DNA of 64,000 nt from a bacterium (GTDB taxonomy: Bacteria; Sumerlaeota; Sumerlaeia; SLMS01; JAHLLQ01), in contig JAHLLQ010000001.1 of NCBI GenBank assembly GCA_020444065.1, positions 868,001-932,000 of the forward strand, read 5' to 3'. The position numbers and the translations under genes were made by a program. The notes below the pieces were generated by a model. That model saw only the letters and a list, made by a program, of their open reading frames with translations, was not told the DNA's origin and did no database searches. Position 1 is the first letter of the stretch. Each line of letters opens with the position of its first letter. Shown here one piece after another: positions 51,036 to 59,758 of the stretch.

Positions 51036-52030
51036 AACCAGAAGAGTACAACGAACTACGTCAGGGTCTCGCCCACTGGCCGTGGACATATCGGGTTGGT
51101 TTCAATTACGTGGCCATCGTGTTGGGGAATTTGATCTCGCTCAAGAACCCACTCTTGATGGATCGCTCCCTAAGCAAAGCACTCTTCAACCAGAAAACTT
51201 ACCGCATCCTCTCGACCTTCGGATTTCTCTGTGTGCTTCTCCCTCTTGCATTCATGGCTGTGGGTCTCAGCCCAAAGGGGATACTGAGTCTTCTGACAAT
51301 AGGGTTCTCCGGCGGCATCATTGCGGTCTTCATCAATAGCATTCTGGTTCAGCGGTGCTTAGGCAAGATCTTGCACGAGCGCGCCTCGCTGTTTGCTCCC
51401 GCCAATCTGTCTGCATCGTCGATTAGCCCGCGACAGTATCTGGAAGCACAAGTCACCGTGCCGACTGCCTTGACCGGGTTTGTGGCAAACGCCGTTTGGA
51501 TCGCGCTGATGCTGATTCCGATGGTGAATTGGATCATCAAGTACTTACTGCGCCTCCCCCCGACTGTCAGGACCATACCGAACTTCCCCCTTATCGTGTA
51601 TGCTTTCGGCATGTTCGTCGCCTTCATAAGCGGTTCTGTTGCGCTCATGTCATCCGCGTTGGCATTTCGGGCTCATGCCTTGACAAATGCCCCCGAGTTG
51701 GCTCATCGCCGCGCAGTTCGCGACTTCCTCCGATTGGCATGGCCGTTGGTGCTCATTGCGCTTGTGACGATTCCGTTCTCAATCGCAGTTCCCCATCCTG
51801 CCATCTTGTTTGCATTGACCATTGCTTTACTTGGCCTCCTGCTTCGTACGCTTTCCAAGTTCCGACCAGAAATGGAATACATGATCGGTGAGATTGAAAA
51901 CCTCGCACCCTTGTGGTGGGGCGAAGGGGCCGATGTGAATCTGGACGAACTGACGCAACACAGGTGGAACGAGGATTGGGTCTACGCACTTCGAGAAGAA
52001 GTGGAGCGGATTCAGGAAGACGTGGTCTAG
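51032..52030 (+). CDS. ABC-2-permease-like membrane protein, unit 6
   Basis: 332 residues, about six membrane helices. N-terminus HWPWTYRVGFNYV, then LKNPLLMDRSLSKALFNQKT and a loop LSASSISPRQYLEAQVTV in the coupling position. The tail is EIENLAPLWWGEGADVNLDE then LTQHRWNEDWVYALREE. Last gene of the run; its stop overlaps that of the convergent tyrA gene by four bases. Confidence 0.72.
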   Translation: MKPEEYNELRQGLAHWPWTYRVGFNYVAIVLGNLISLKNPLLMDRSLSKALFNQKTYRILSTFGFLCVLLPLAFMAVGLSPKGILSLLTIGFSGGIIAVFINSILVQRCLGKILHERASLFAPANLSASSISPRQYLEAQVTVPTALTGFVANAVWIALMLIPMVNWIIKYLLRLPPTVRTIPNFPLIVYAFGMFVAFISGSVALMSSALAFRAHALTNAPELAHRRAVRDFLRLAWPLVLIALVTIPFSIAVPHPAILFALTIALLGLLLRTLSKFRPEMEYMIGEIENLAPLWWGEGADVNLDELTQHRWNEDWVYALREEVERIQEDVV

Positions 52031-52932
52031 CCCTTCGGTGGGGTGTCGCCAATTTGTTTGCGCAGGTCGCGCGTGCGATGCAGGCAATTGCGGAGGCCGA
52101 TGGTGTCGTGCTCGCGCAGGAGCCGTGCAAGGTCGTGCAATCGGCCGCCGACGCGATCGAGCATCTCGGCGATCGAGAGTGCATTCTGTGTGCAGATCTG
52201 CTCCCACATCTCGGGGTTGCCTTGCGCTATTCGAGTGGTGTCGCGCAGTCCCGTTCCGGCCAACAGGCGCAGGAGATTCGGGTCCTCTCCGCTGCGGTGC
52301 AGTTGATCGATAAGCGCAACGGCCACGAGGTGTGGAACGTGACTGATCAGCGCGACAATCTGGTCGTGGCGTTGGGGCGAGGCATAGACAACGCGCGAAC
52401 CGAGCGCTTCCCAGAATAGCCCCGTGCGGACCGCGGCGCGACGATGCGTCTTCTTTGTCAGCGTCACAAAGGACGTCGCGCCGTCGAACAGATCGGCGCG
52501 CGCATTCTCCCAACCGCTCTTGTCGGAACCAGCCATCGGATGACTGCCGACAAATTGCGCGTCGTGGTGGTGATGATGCGTTTCGGCGCGAGAGACGATC
52601 GATTCTTTTGTGCTGCCGGCGTCGGTGACGATTGCTCCGGGACGCGCGACGGACAGGACGTGTTCGACTTCGTCAACAATGAGCTCGACGGGTTTGCAGA
52701 GTACGATCCAGTGTGCCTGTGGTAAGGCGGTCGCTTCGTCGGTCGACCATTCATCGATGACGCCGGCGTCCTTGGCGGCGCGCAGCCGTTCTTCATTTCG
52801 ACCGACTGCAATGATGCGATCCGCAAACCCAACGCGTCGCGCCGCCAACGCGACCGATCCGCCGATCAATCCGAGTCCGGAGATCAGCAGAGCCCCGACG
52901 GGAGCGAATGGTGGCAGCTTCGGTGCAGTCAT
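52027..52932 (-). CDS. tyrA: Prephenate (or arogenate) dehydrogenase
   Basis: Oxidative decarboxylation of prephenate to 4-hydroxyphenylpyruvate in tyrosine synthesis. 301 residues. Rossmann start LISGLGLIGGSVALAARRVG, then VTDAGSTKE, catalytic SHPMAGSDKSGWENA, ISHVPHLVAVAL and GTGLRDTTRIAQGNPEMWEQ. A run of five His occurs near residue 120 in a loop. No fused chorismate mutase or ACT domain; cofactor specificity not read. GAGAGG precedes the ATG. On the same strand as DAHP synthase, one gene upstream. Confidence 0.93.
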   Translation of the reverse strand: MTAPKLPPFAPVGALLISGLGLIGGSVALAARRVGFADRIIAVGRNEERLRAAKDAGVIDEWSTDEATALPQAHWIVLCKPVELIVDEVEHVLSVARPGAIVTDAGSTKESIVSRAETHHHHHDAQFVGSHPMAGSDKSGWENARADLFDGATSFVTLTKKTHRRAAVRTGLFWEALGSRVVYASPQRHDQIVALISHVPHLVAVALIDQLHRSGEDPNLLRLLAGTGLRDTTRIAQGNPEMWEQICTQNALSIAEMLDRVGGRLHDLARLLREHDTIGLRNCLHRTRDLRKQIGDTPPKG

Positions 52933-53038
52933 GCGGTTGACCTCTCGGGCGATTGGCGGCGTCCCTGCATTGAAACGCGGAACGGCACCCTGTAAGCAAG
53001 CGGAGAAAGCCTGGCCTCTTGTTGCCCCCCTCTACTCG

Positions 53039-53848
53039 TCACGGTTCCCGAGGACCAAGGCCCTTGATCACGGTTCGGGCCATCAGAAGCGTAAGGATGA
53101 TCTTGAGTGCCGCGTAGGGCGGTCCAAACCACGGCGTTGCGTGGAGTTCCAGAAGAACGGCAAGGAAGTCGGGCCAAGAAATGAGATCGCTGAAGCTCGC
53201 GTTTGGCAGCGCTTTCAGGACCACAAAATAGGCGATCAGATCCAGGAACAGGTTGCTGGCGAAAGAGTCCCGGAGCGAATTGTGCCCCGCTCGGCCGTGG
53301 CGACGTTCCTGGATCCAGATTCCACCAATGACGCCAAAGAAGATCGCGGAAATGAAGTACAGCCAGGTGATGAGGAAGTGCAGGCGGGTCCAGGAGTCGT
53401 CCGTCAATGAGACTACGTCGCCTTCTTCGAAACGCAGCAGCCACCAGTTTTCCCAGGGTAGCATCGGGATGTAGAACAGCGCGATCAGTCCAAACAACAA
53501 ACCGCAGCGGGTCAAAACAAACGCCCAAAACAGATCTGCAGCCGAGGCCCCGGTCAGGTACATCTCCTCGAATCGAGTCGATCGACGCCAGCGCCTCCAC
53601 GCAAAGAAGATGAAGAAGGGTGGAGCGAAATAAACGATGGAATGGAAGAATGTGAACTGCAGATAGTACTGAGAGTACGCATCAAACCTCTCGGAGAAGC
53701 CGAGCAGCAGCAGCACGCTGAACCCGAGATGTCCGAAAGCCGCAAGTACCACGACCCAGAACATCGGCTGGCGCAGCAAGTCGTGCCACAGCAGGCGCGC
53801 TTCGCGTCGCAGGATCGGGTTCTTCGATGGTCGGAGCGGCTCGAGCAT
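53039..53848 (-). CDS. ABC-2-like membrane protein between aroF and tyrA
   Basis: 269 residues, about six membrane helices. The N-terminus NPILRREARLLWHDLLRQPM has the NP-(V/I)-L-x-RE pattern of ABC-2 exporter subunits, and FEEMYLTGASAADLFWAFVL stands at the coupling-loop position. It lacks the WWGEGADV tail of the 45-52 kb family and is not obviously their paralogue. It starts 20 bases after the DAHP synthase stop, so is probably cotranscribed. No ATPase nearby. Confidence 0.65.
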   Translation of the reverse strand: MLEPLRPSKNPILRREARLLWHDLLRQPMFWVVVLAAFGHLGFSVLLLLGFSERFDAYSQYYLQFTFFHSIVYFAPPFFIFFAWRRWRRSTRFEEMYLTGASAADLFWAFVLTRCGLLFGLIALFYIPMLPWENWWLLRFEEGDVVSLTDDSWTRLHFLITWLYFISAIFFGVIGGIWIQERRHGRAGHNSLRDSFASNLFLDLIAYFVVLKALPNASFSDLISWPDFLAVLLELHATPWFGPPYAALKIILTLLMARTVIKGLGPREP

Positions 53849-53868
53849 TTGCCTGCCGACTTGGAGGA

Positions 53869-54885
53869 TCAGAAGCTTCGTCCGATAGCTTGCGCGAGGG
53901 GCTTCAGGTTCTTGGCCACGTCCGCCAGTTTCTCCAGCCGCAGGCTCTGGGCGCCATCGGAAAGAGCGCGCTCGGGGTTGGGATGCGATTCGATGATCAA
54001 TCCATCGGCGCCGATCGCAACCGCGGCCCGAGAGATGGGCTCAACCCACTGCCATGTGCCGGCGGCGTGGCTGGGATCGACGATCACCGGCAGGTGGGTC
54101 TCTGCCTTTGCAATCGCCACGGCGGTCGCGTCGAATAGATTGCGCGTCGAGGGATCGTAGCTGCGAATACCGCGCTCGCACAGAATCACGCGCTCGTTGC
54201 CCTGGGCAAGGATGTACTCCGCGCACATAAACCACTCTTTGATCGTGGCGGCGATACCGCGTTTCAGCACGACGGGCTTGTCCGTCTTCCCGACTTCCTT
54301 GAGCAGGTTGAAGTTCTGCATGTTACGCGCACCGATCTGGAAGATGTCGGCGTATCGATACACGAGTTCGACGTCGCGGGTGTCCATCACTTCCGTGATG
54401 ATGGCGAGGCCGGTTTCCTTGCGTGCTTCCGCCAGCAGCTTCAGTCCCTCCTCGCCGAGCCCTTGGAAATCGTAGGGCGAGGTGCGAGGCTTGAACGCAC
54501 CTCCGCGGAGGACCTTTGCGCCGGCGGCCTTGACCCCGATGGCGGACTTCAACATCACGTCGCCGGGCTCGACGCTGCACGGGCCGGCCATCAAGACGAG
54601 TTCATCGCCGCCAATCTGTACCCCCGGAGCCAATTCGAATGCCGAGGTCTTTGGATGCAACTCACGGCCGGCGAGTTTGTATGGCTTGACGATGGGAGTG
54701 GCCGACTCGACGCCGGGGAACGCCTCGAACGGGATGCTCGAGATCTGCGCCTCGTTGCCGATGGCGCCGATAATCGTGCGCTCGACACCCTGCGAGATGT
54801 GGACTTTCAGTCCCGCGTTTTCGATAGCTTCGACAACGTGACTGATCTCTGCCTGGTCCGAGCCATGGCGCATTACGATAATCAT
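53869..54885 (-). CDS. aroF: 3-deoxy-7-phosphoheptulonate (DAHP) synthase, type I beta
   Basis: First step of the shikimate pathway: PEP plus erythrose-4-phosphate to DAHP. 338 residues, with an N-terminal ferredoxin-like regulatory domain of about 70 residues (MIIVMRHGSDQAEISHVVEA) as in Thermotoga enzymes, which are feedback-inhibited by Tyr/Phe. Core: MAGPCSVEPGDVML, LRGGAFKPRTSPYDFQGLGE, VLKRGIAATIKEWFMCAEYI, ILCERGIRSYD and VIVDPSHAAGTW. Start ATG 54885 has GGGAG nine bases upstream. With tyrA nearby this forms a tyrosine-branch group. Confidence 0.95.
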   Translation of the reverse strand: MIIVMRHGSDQAEISHVVEAIENAGLKVHISQGVERTIIGAIGNEAQISSIPFEAFPGVESATPIVKPYKLAGRELHPKTSAFELAPGVQIGGDELVLMAGPCSVEPGDVMLKSAIGVKAAGAKVLRGGAFKPRTSPYDFQGLGEEGLKLLAEARKETGLAIITEVMDTRDVELVYRYADIFQIGARNMQNFNLLKEVGKTDKPVVLKRGIAATIKEWFMCAEYILAQGNERVILCERGIRSYDPSTRNLFDATAVAIAKAETHLPVIVDPSHAAGTWQWVEPISRAAVAIGADGLIIESHPNPERALSDGAQSLRLEKLADVAKNLKPLAQAIGRSF

Positions 54886-55013
54886 ACAAGGGTACTCCCG
54901 TTCAGAATTGCGGCTGCGCTGCTGCGAGCGGACCATCAGGGTGTCGATGCCCCCGCCACCCGTCAATAGCATAGGCGGGATGACGCAGAACTGGTGCCCC
55001 TCCGCGCGGGGTC

Positions 55014-55044
55014 AAAAAACGCCGGGCGCACGAGGCGCCCGGCG
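55014..55044 (-). terminator. Strong terminator after clpC
   Basis: Ten-bp perfect stem CGCCGGGCGC/GCGCCCGGCG with a 5-nt loop; on the minus strand it is followed by TTTTTTGACC. It ends the mcsA-mcsB-clpC transcript. Confidence 0.9.
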
Positions 55045-55070
55045 GGTTATCGTCAGTCTGTGGCAAGGAA

Positions 55071-57587
55071 TCAGGTCGTGCCGCTCAGGGCCGGTTCTTC
55101 TTCCTTCGATTCGTCGGGCTTCGTGATCTCAAAGCGCAGGGACTCGCTGTCCTCCGCCAAGTGGCCAACGATCTCGGCACCCTCGCCGATCTCCGCAGAG
55201 ATCATCATGGTGGAGAGCGGATCCTCGACCATGTTCTGGATTACGCGGCGCAGCGGACGGGCACCGTACTCGGGATCGTGTCCCTTCTCGACCAGCAGAG
55301 CGCGGGCATCATCAGCCAACGTCAGGGTGATCTTCTTCTCGGTCAGGCGCTTGTTCAGTCGCTCCATCATGATGTCCACGATGTGATCGATGTCGTCGCG
55401 CGTCAGGGAATGGAAGACGACCATCTCGTCGAGCCGGTTCAGGAACTCGGGATTAAAGACCTTCTTCACTTCCTGCATCACGCGTTCGCGCATGGCCTTG
55501 TAATCGATCTCGTCCGACTGTGCCTGGAATCCGACCGTTCCGCCCTGGCGGATGCGGCGCGTTCCGACGTTCGAGGTCAGGATGATGATCGTGTTGCGGA
55601 AGTCCACCACGTGACCCCAGCTATCCGTCAGGCGCCCGTCGTCGAACACCTGCAGCAACAGCGAGAACACGTCCGGGTGGGCCTTCTCGATTTCATCGAG
55701 CAACACGACGGAGTACGGGCGCTGGCGAACCTTCTCGGTCAACTGCCCGCCCTCCTCGTAGCCGACGTAGCCTGGAGGCGCACCGAGCAGGCGGGAGACA
55801 CTGTACTTCTCCATGTACTCGCTCATATCGATGCGAATCAGGGCGTCCTGGCTGCCGAAGAGGAACTCGGCCAGGGTCTTTGCCAACTCGGTCTTGCCGA
55901 CGCCGGTCGGGCCGAGGAACAGGAACGAGCCGGTGGGGCGCGCCGGATCCTTGAGGCCGGAACGCGAACGGCGGATCGCCTTGCTGATCGTTTCGATCGC
56001 TTCGCGCTGCGAGACAACGCGACGGGCCAGATGATCCTCCATGCGCAGCAGCTTCTCGGTCTCCTCTTCCTTGAGGCTGACGAGCGGCACGCCGGTCCAC
56101 TTCGAGATAATGTAGGCAACGTCCTCGCCGGAAATCGTGTGCAACGATTCCGTGTCGGTCTTGCGCTTGTGCCAGGCTTCGATCTGCTCTTCCTTCTGCG
56201 CCATCAGTTCGTCGCGCTTCGTCTTGATCTCGGCGCACTTCTCGAACTCCTGGCGATTCTTTGCTTCGCGCAGAGCTTCTTCCTGGTCGGAGATTTCCTT
56301 TTCAAGTTCCTTGATCTCGGTCGGCTTCGTGTTCGCCATGAGGCGGGCACGGGATCCGGCCTCGTCGATCACGTCGATGGCCTTATCGGGCAGATGGCGA
56401 TCGGTGACGTAACGCTCGGACAGCGTCACGGCCGCGTCGACCGCTTGATCGCTGATGATCACGTTGTGGTGGCTCTCATACCGCGGACGCAGACCCTTGA
56501 GAATATCCACCGCCTGGTCCGTGCTCGGCGGATTGATGACGATGCTCTGGAAGCGACGCTCCAGCGCGCCGTCCTTCTCGATGTACTTGCGGTACTCTTC
56601 GAGCGTCGTGGCGCCGATGCACTGGATCTCGCCGCGGCTCAGGGCCGGCTTCAGCATGTTGCTGGCATCGATCGCGCCTTCAGCGGCGCCGGCGCCGACC
56701 AACGTATGCAATTCGTCGATGAAGATCAGCACGTCCTGGCTGCGCTGGATCTCCTGCATGATCGCCTTCAGGCGCTCCTCGAACTGGCCACGGTACTTGG
56801 TACCGGCCACGATCGCCGCAAGGTCCAACGAAAGCAGGCGCTTGTTCACAAGGAGGTCCGGAATGTCGCCGGCTACGATGCGCTGTGCCAGGCCTTCGAC
56901 GATGGCTGTCTTGCCAACGCCGGGCTCGCCGAGCAGGATCGGGTTATTCTTCGTCCGGCGGCACAGCACCTGAAGAATGCGCTCGATCTCATCTTCGCGG
57001 CCAATCACCGGGTCCAGTTTGCCTTCACGGCCCAACTGGGTCAGATCGCGACCGAACGTGTCGAGAGCCGGCGTCTTGGACTTCTCGGTGCCCTCGCCGC
57101 CTGCGGCCTTGCCGGAAGACGGAGCGGTGCCGGTCGATGGCGCGTTGCCCTCGATCAGGTTCAGCACCTCGCGCTTGACCTTGTTGAAGTCCACATTGAA
57201 TTGGCGCAGGCATCGCGCCGCCAACGTGTTCTCTTCCTTGATCAAGGCAAGGAGCAGATGCTCCGTTCCGATCCAGTTATGCTTCAACTGCTTCGCAATG
57301 TTACGCGCAGATTCGATGACCTTCTTGGCCTCAACGTTCTGCGGGAAGATGCCGACGGTTGGGCCCTTGCCCACTTCGAGCATGCGCTCGAGTTCCATCT
57401 TCACGTCTTCCAGATCGACGTTCAGGTTATGCAGCGTCTGCACCGCCAATCCCTCGGCTTTGCGGATGATGCCAAGGAGGAAGTGCTCCGGGCCGATGTA
57501 ATCATGACCCAGGCGACCCGCTTCGTTGCGGGACTGGCGCATGACTTCTTTCCAGCCTGGGGTGAATGGGGTGTCATTGATCGGCAT
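55071..57587 (-). CDS. clpC: ATP-dependent unfoldase ClpC
   Basis: AAA+ unfoldase that feeds substrates to ClpP. 838 residues: Clp-N repeat domain (1-150), AAA-1 with Walker [15 protein letters not shown] near 220, a middle coiled coil carrying a UVR-like segment [23 protein letters not shown]-2 with [16 protein letters not shown] near 560, then a ClpB-D2-small domain. Clp-family R/K fingers and [19 protein letters not shown] are intact. AGGAGG precedes the ATG. Last gene of the mcsA-mcsB-clpC run, with clpP elsewhere. In Bacilli this machine degrades arginine-phosphorylated proteins. Confidence 0.96.
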   Translation of the reverse strand: MPINDTPFTPGWKEVMRQSRNEAGRLGHDYIGPEHFLLGIIRKAEGLAVQTLHNLNVDLEDVKMELERMLEVGKGPTVGIFPQNVEAKKVIESARNIAKQLKHNWIGTEHLLLALIKEENTLAARCLRQFNVDFNKVKREVLNLIEGNAPSTGTAPSSGKAAGGEGTEKSKTPALDTFGRDLTQLGREGKLDPVIGREDEIERILQVLCRRTKNNPILLGEPGVGKTAIVEGLAQRIVAGDIPDLLVNKRLLSLDLAAIVAGTKYRGQFEERLKAIMQEIQRSQDVLIFIDELHTLVGAGAAEGAIDASNMLKPALSRGEIQCIGATTLEEYRKYIEKDGALERRFQSIVINPPSTDQAVDILKGLRPRYESHHNVIISDQAVDAAVTLSERYVTDRHLPDKAIDVIDEAGSRARLMANTKPTEIKELEKEISDQEEALREAKNRQEFEKCAEIKTKRDELMAQKEEQIEAWHKRKTDTESLHTISGEDVAYIISKWTGVPLVSLKEEETEKLLRMEDHLARRVVSQREAIETISKAIRRSRSGLKDPARPTGSFLFLGPTGVGKTELAKTLAEFLFGSQDALIRIDMSEYMEKYSVSRLLGAPPGYVGYEEGGQLTEKVRQRPYSVVLLDEIEKAHPDVFSLLLQVFDDGRLTDSWGHVVDFRNTIIILTSNVGTRRIRQGGTVGFQAQSDEIDYKAMRERVMQEVKKVFNPEFLNRLDEMVVFHSLTRDDIDHIVDIMMERLNKRLTEKKITLTLADDARALLVEKGHDPEYGARPLRRVIQNMVEDPLSTMMISAEIGEGAEIVGHLAEDSESLRFEITKPDESKEEEPALSGTT

Positions 57588-57756
57588 TAGTACTGTCCTC
57601 CTGAGAAATCCGCTGTGTCGGGGTGTGTGGCGATGCGGCTTCTGCGGACTCCTCGTTCTTTTCTGAGATTATCCTGGGGCAGATGAAGCCGCCTGTCAAT
57701 GTATCGGGGACAACAACTCTCGTGCCACAACAGGCTGGTTCCCCAGATTTCTTCGT

Positions 57757-58818
57757 TCAGTTCTTCTCTACGGCGCTGCGAATTCGCTCGCGCAACAGGT
57801 TTGCACGCGCTTCATCGCGAGACGTTGTCGCTCCCCATCCATCCTTCTGTCGCTCCAGATGAGCCGGCTGCACATCCATCACGAGACGGTTCAACTCGTG
57901 ATGTGACAACGATGGGAAGTAACCTTGCTCGATGCCCAACCGCAAGCGGCTGAGCAGCCGCATTGCCTCCTGGGAATCGATCCTGCGAGCATACGACAGC
58001 AAGGCATAACTTCTCCAGATACTGTCGTTCGCAACTGTCGAGTGGTTCTTGAAGAGGTTGATACGTGCCTCTTCTTCGCGATCCATGATGCGTTCAATGA
58101 CGCCATTCAAGACATCGATAATTTGTTCCGGAGTTTTGCCCAACGTCACCTCGTTGGAAATCTGATAGAAATCCCCTGTAAAGTCGGTGTTCTCTCCGTG
58201 GAATCCGCGTGTCGTCAGTCCATAGTGTGCGATTCCTTGCAGACTAGACTCGATCTCGCGGAGCATTGTTAGTCCGGGCAAGTGCATCATCGCCGAGGCA
58301 CGCAGCCCCGTACCCACGTTTGACGGGCATGCAGTCAGGTATCCAAATCGATCCGAATACGCGAAAGCGAGCACATCGCCCAACGCGTCGTCCAGGTTTT
58401 GCAGACGTTGGATGGCTTTCTCCATCTGCAGGCCTGGCTCCAGAACTTGAATGCGCAGATGGTCCTCTTCGTTCACCAGAATCGAAGCCATTGCATCCGG
58501 CGCCATGTAAACGGTCAGGAAGTCGCTGCCGCTTTCCATTTCTTTGCTGATCAGTCGGCTTTCCTTCAGGAAGCTACGATCTGTGGCACTGAGCGTCTTC
58601 AGTTCGATGCGCTCAAAATCCTTCAAGGCCTCAGAACTCCGGATCGCCTTCTCGATGAACTGATCGATGCGCTCCAGAACATCTTTGCGAGCGTGAGGCA
58701 CAAACGGAAAGCCCGTCAGATTTCGGGCAAAACGGGCGCGACTGGTCACGGCCATGTTGCTCATGGGTGACTCGTCATCCAGCCATCGATCCGTTGCAGA
58801 GAACACGTGATAGTCCAC
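57757..58818 (-). CDS. mcsB: Protein-arginine kinase McsB
   Basis: Phosphorylates arginines on proteins, marking them for ClpCP. 353 residues, the phosphagen-kinase-like catalytic domain with SRARFARNLTGFPF, the catalytic Cys in GYLTACPSNVGTGLRASAMM, NEVTLG, and a C-terminal helical domain of about 70 residues with arginine-containing surface. Starts at a GTG five bases after the mcsA stop, with GAAGGA upstream. A gap of 169 bases separates it from clpC. CtsR, the usual first gene in Firmicutes, is absent. Confidence 0.93.
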   Translation of the reverse strand: MDYHVFSATDRWLDDESPMSNMAVTSRARFARNLTGFPFVPHARKDVLERIDQFIEKAIRSSEALKDFERIELKTLSATDRSFLKESRLISKEMESGSDFLTVYMAPDAMASILVNEEDHLRIQVLEPGLQMEKAIQRLQNLDDALGDVLAFAYSDRFGYLTACPSNVGTGLRASAMMHLPGLTMLREIESSLQGIAHYGLTTRGFHGENTDFTGDFYQISNEVTLGKTPEQIIDVLNGVIERIMDREEEARINLFKNHSTVANDSIWRSYALLSYARRIDSQEAMRLLSRLRLGIEQGYFPSLSHHELNRLVMDVQPAHLERQKDGWGATTSRDEARANLLRERIRSAVEKN

Positions 58819-58823
58819 TTCGG

Positions 58824-59420
58824 CTATTCCTTCGGGGAGGAGGATTCGGAATCCTCATCCGACTCACTGGACTCGTCCGTCTTTTCGCTGACAGGCTGAT
58901 TTTCCAACTTCGCGATCTCGTCGCGCAGGAAAGCGGCCCGCTCGAAGTCTTCGTATTCGATCGCGTCGTGCAATTCGTCACGCATTTCTTCTAAGCGACG
59001 CTGAATATCCACCAGTTCGGCATCCGGGCTTGGTCCGTCGCCGACGTGACGTGTGGCGCGGTGGATCTTGCGCAGATCCTCTTCGAGTTCGTCCGCAAAC
59101 GTATCGTAGCAATCCGGACAACCGAGCATGAACGTGGTCCGGTAAGTCGAATACTCCAGGCCGCAAGATGGGCATGGACCGACGTCAACGCGTGCGGCTT
59201 CCTCGCCTTCGACGGCGTTGCCGGCAATCTTCACCTTCTGGCTCTTCAGAAGCTCCTGCAGCAGCAAATCGATGCTGGCCTGCTTCTGGAGGATCTTTTT
59301 CTGATACGGACTGGCCTCGGCAGCACACGATTGACACAAGTGGATTTGGAACACCTGACCGTTTTCGATCCGGGTCAATTTGATGTGCGCTTCATCCTTT
59401 CCGCAGCGTTCACACTTCAT
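58824..59420 (-). CDS. mcsA: McsA-like zinc protein, activator of McsB
   Basis: 198 residues. Four CxxC pairs bind zinc (CERCGK, CQSC, CPSCG, CPDCY), followed by a UVR motif helix pair MRDELHDAIEYEDFERAAFL and a Ser/Glu/Asp tail. In Firmicutes McsA activates McsB and couples it to ClpC. The start is ATG 59420 (MKCERCGKDEAH), as zinc ligands begin there and AAGGTGAG lies upstream. First gene of the operon, divergent from hisD. Confidence 0.9.
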   Translation of the reverse strand: MKCERCGKDEAHIKLTRIENGQVFQIHLCQSCAAEASPYQKKILQKQASIDLLLQELLKSQKVKIAGNAVEGEEAARVDVGPCPSCGLEYSTYRTTFMLGCPDCYDTFADELEEDLRKIHRATRHVGDGPSPDAELVDIQRRLEEMRDELHDAIEYEDFERAAFLRDEIAKLENQPVSEKTDESSESDEDSESSSPKE

Positions 59421-59758
59421 CTGTCTCACCTTGCGAGGGAGAATGCTCGACTTGCCGCCAGAACCTCGCCGAAGCGGCATTGCGAACGGCCCGATTGAAG
59501 AAACGAGACCACTCGGGCCGAAATTGGGTCAAGGTCAGATTCCGAGCCTATTTCCGGCCTTTCCGGCCCTCTTCAAGGTGTATCTATGCCAGATGAGTGC
59601 CATGCCCACAAGGCCCTTTCGTTATGAATCCCACCCAAGCCTCCGGCCAGTCGATGTCTCCTGGGCAGATGACATCAATTGCGGTTGCCGAGGGGGCCGT
59701 TCCAGGGACATAAGTCCCGCGCCCCCAACGCCGGGCGAATTCGTTTATCGAGGCTGCC
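59421..59758. other. Divergent intergenic region between mcsA and hisD
   Basis: 338 bases expected to hold the promoters of the mcsA operon and hisD. I find no CtsR-like direct repeat or CIRCE element and no convincing core promoter. Confidence 0.4.

Noticed and set aside
52560-52590. Run of five His codons in tyrA as a possible cloning tag
   Set aside because: It is internal, in a loop between conserved motifs, in a natural-looking gene; not a tag.
55161-57590. 809-codon plus-strand frame opposite clpC
   Set aside because: Antisense frame created by GC-rich codon bias; ClpC on the other strand is complete and conserved.
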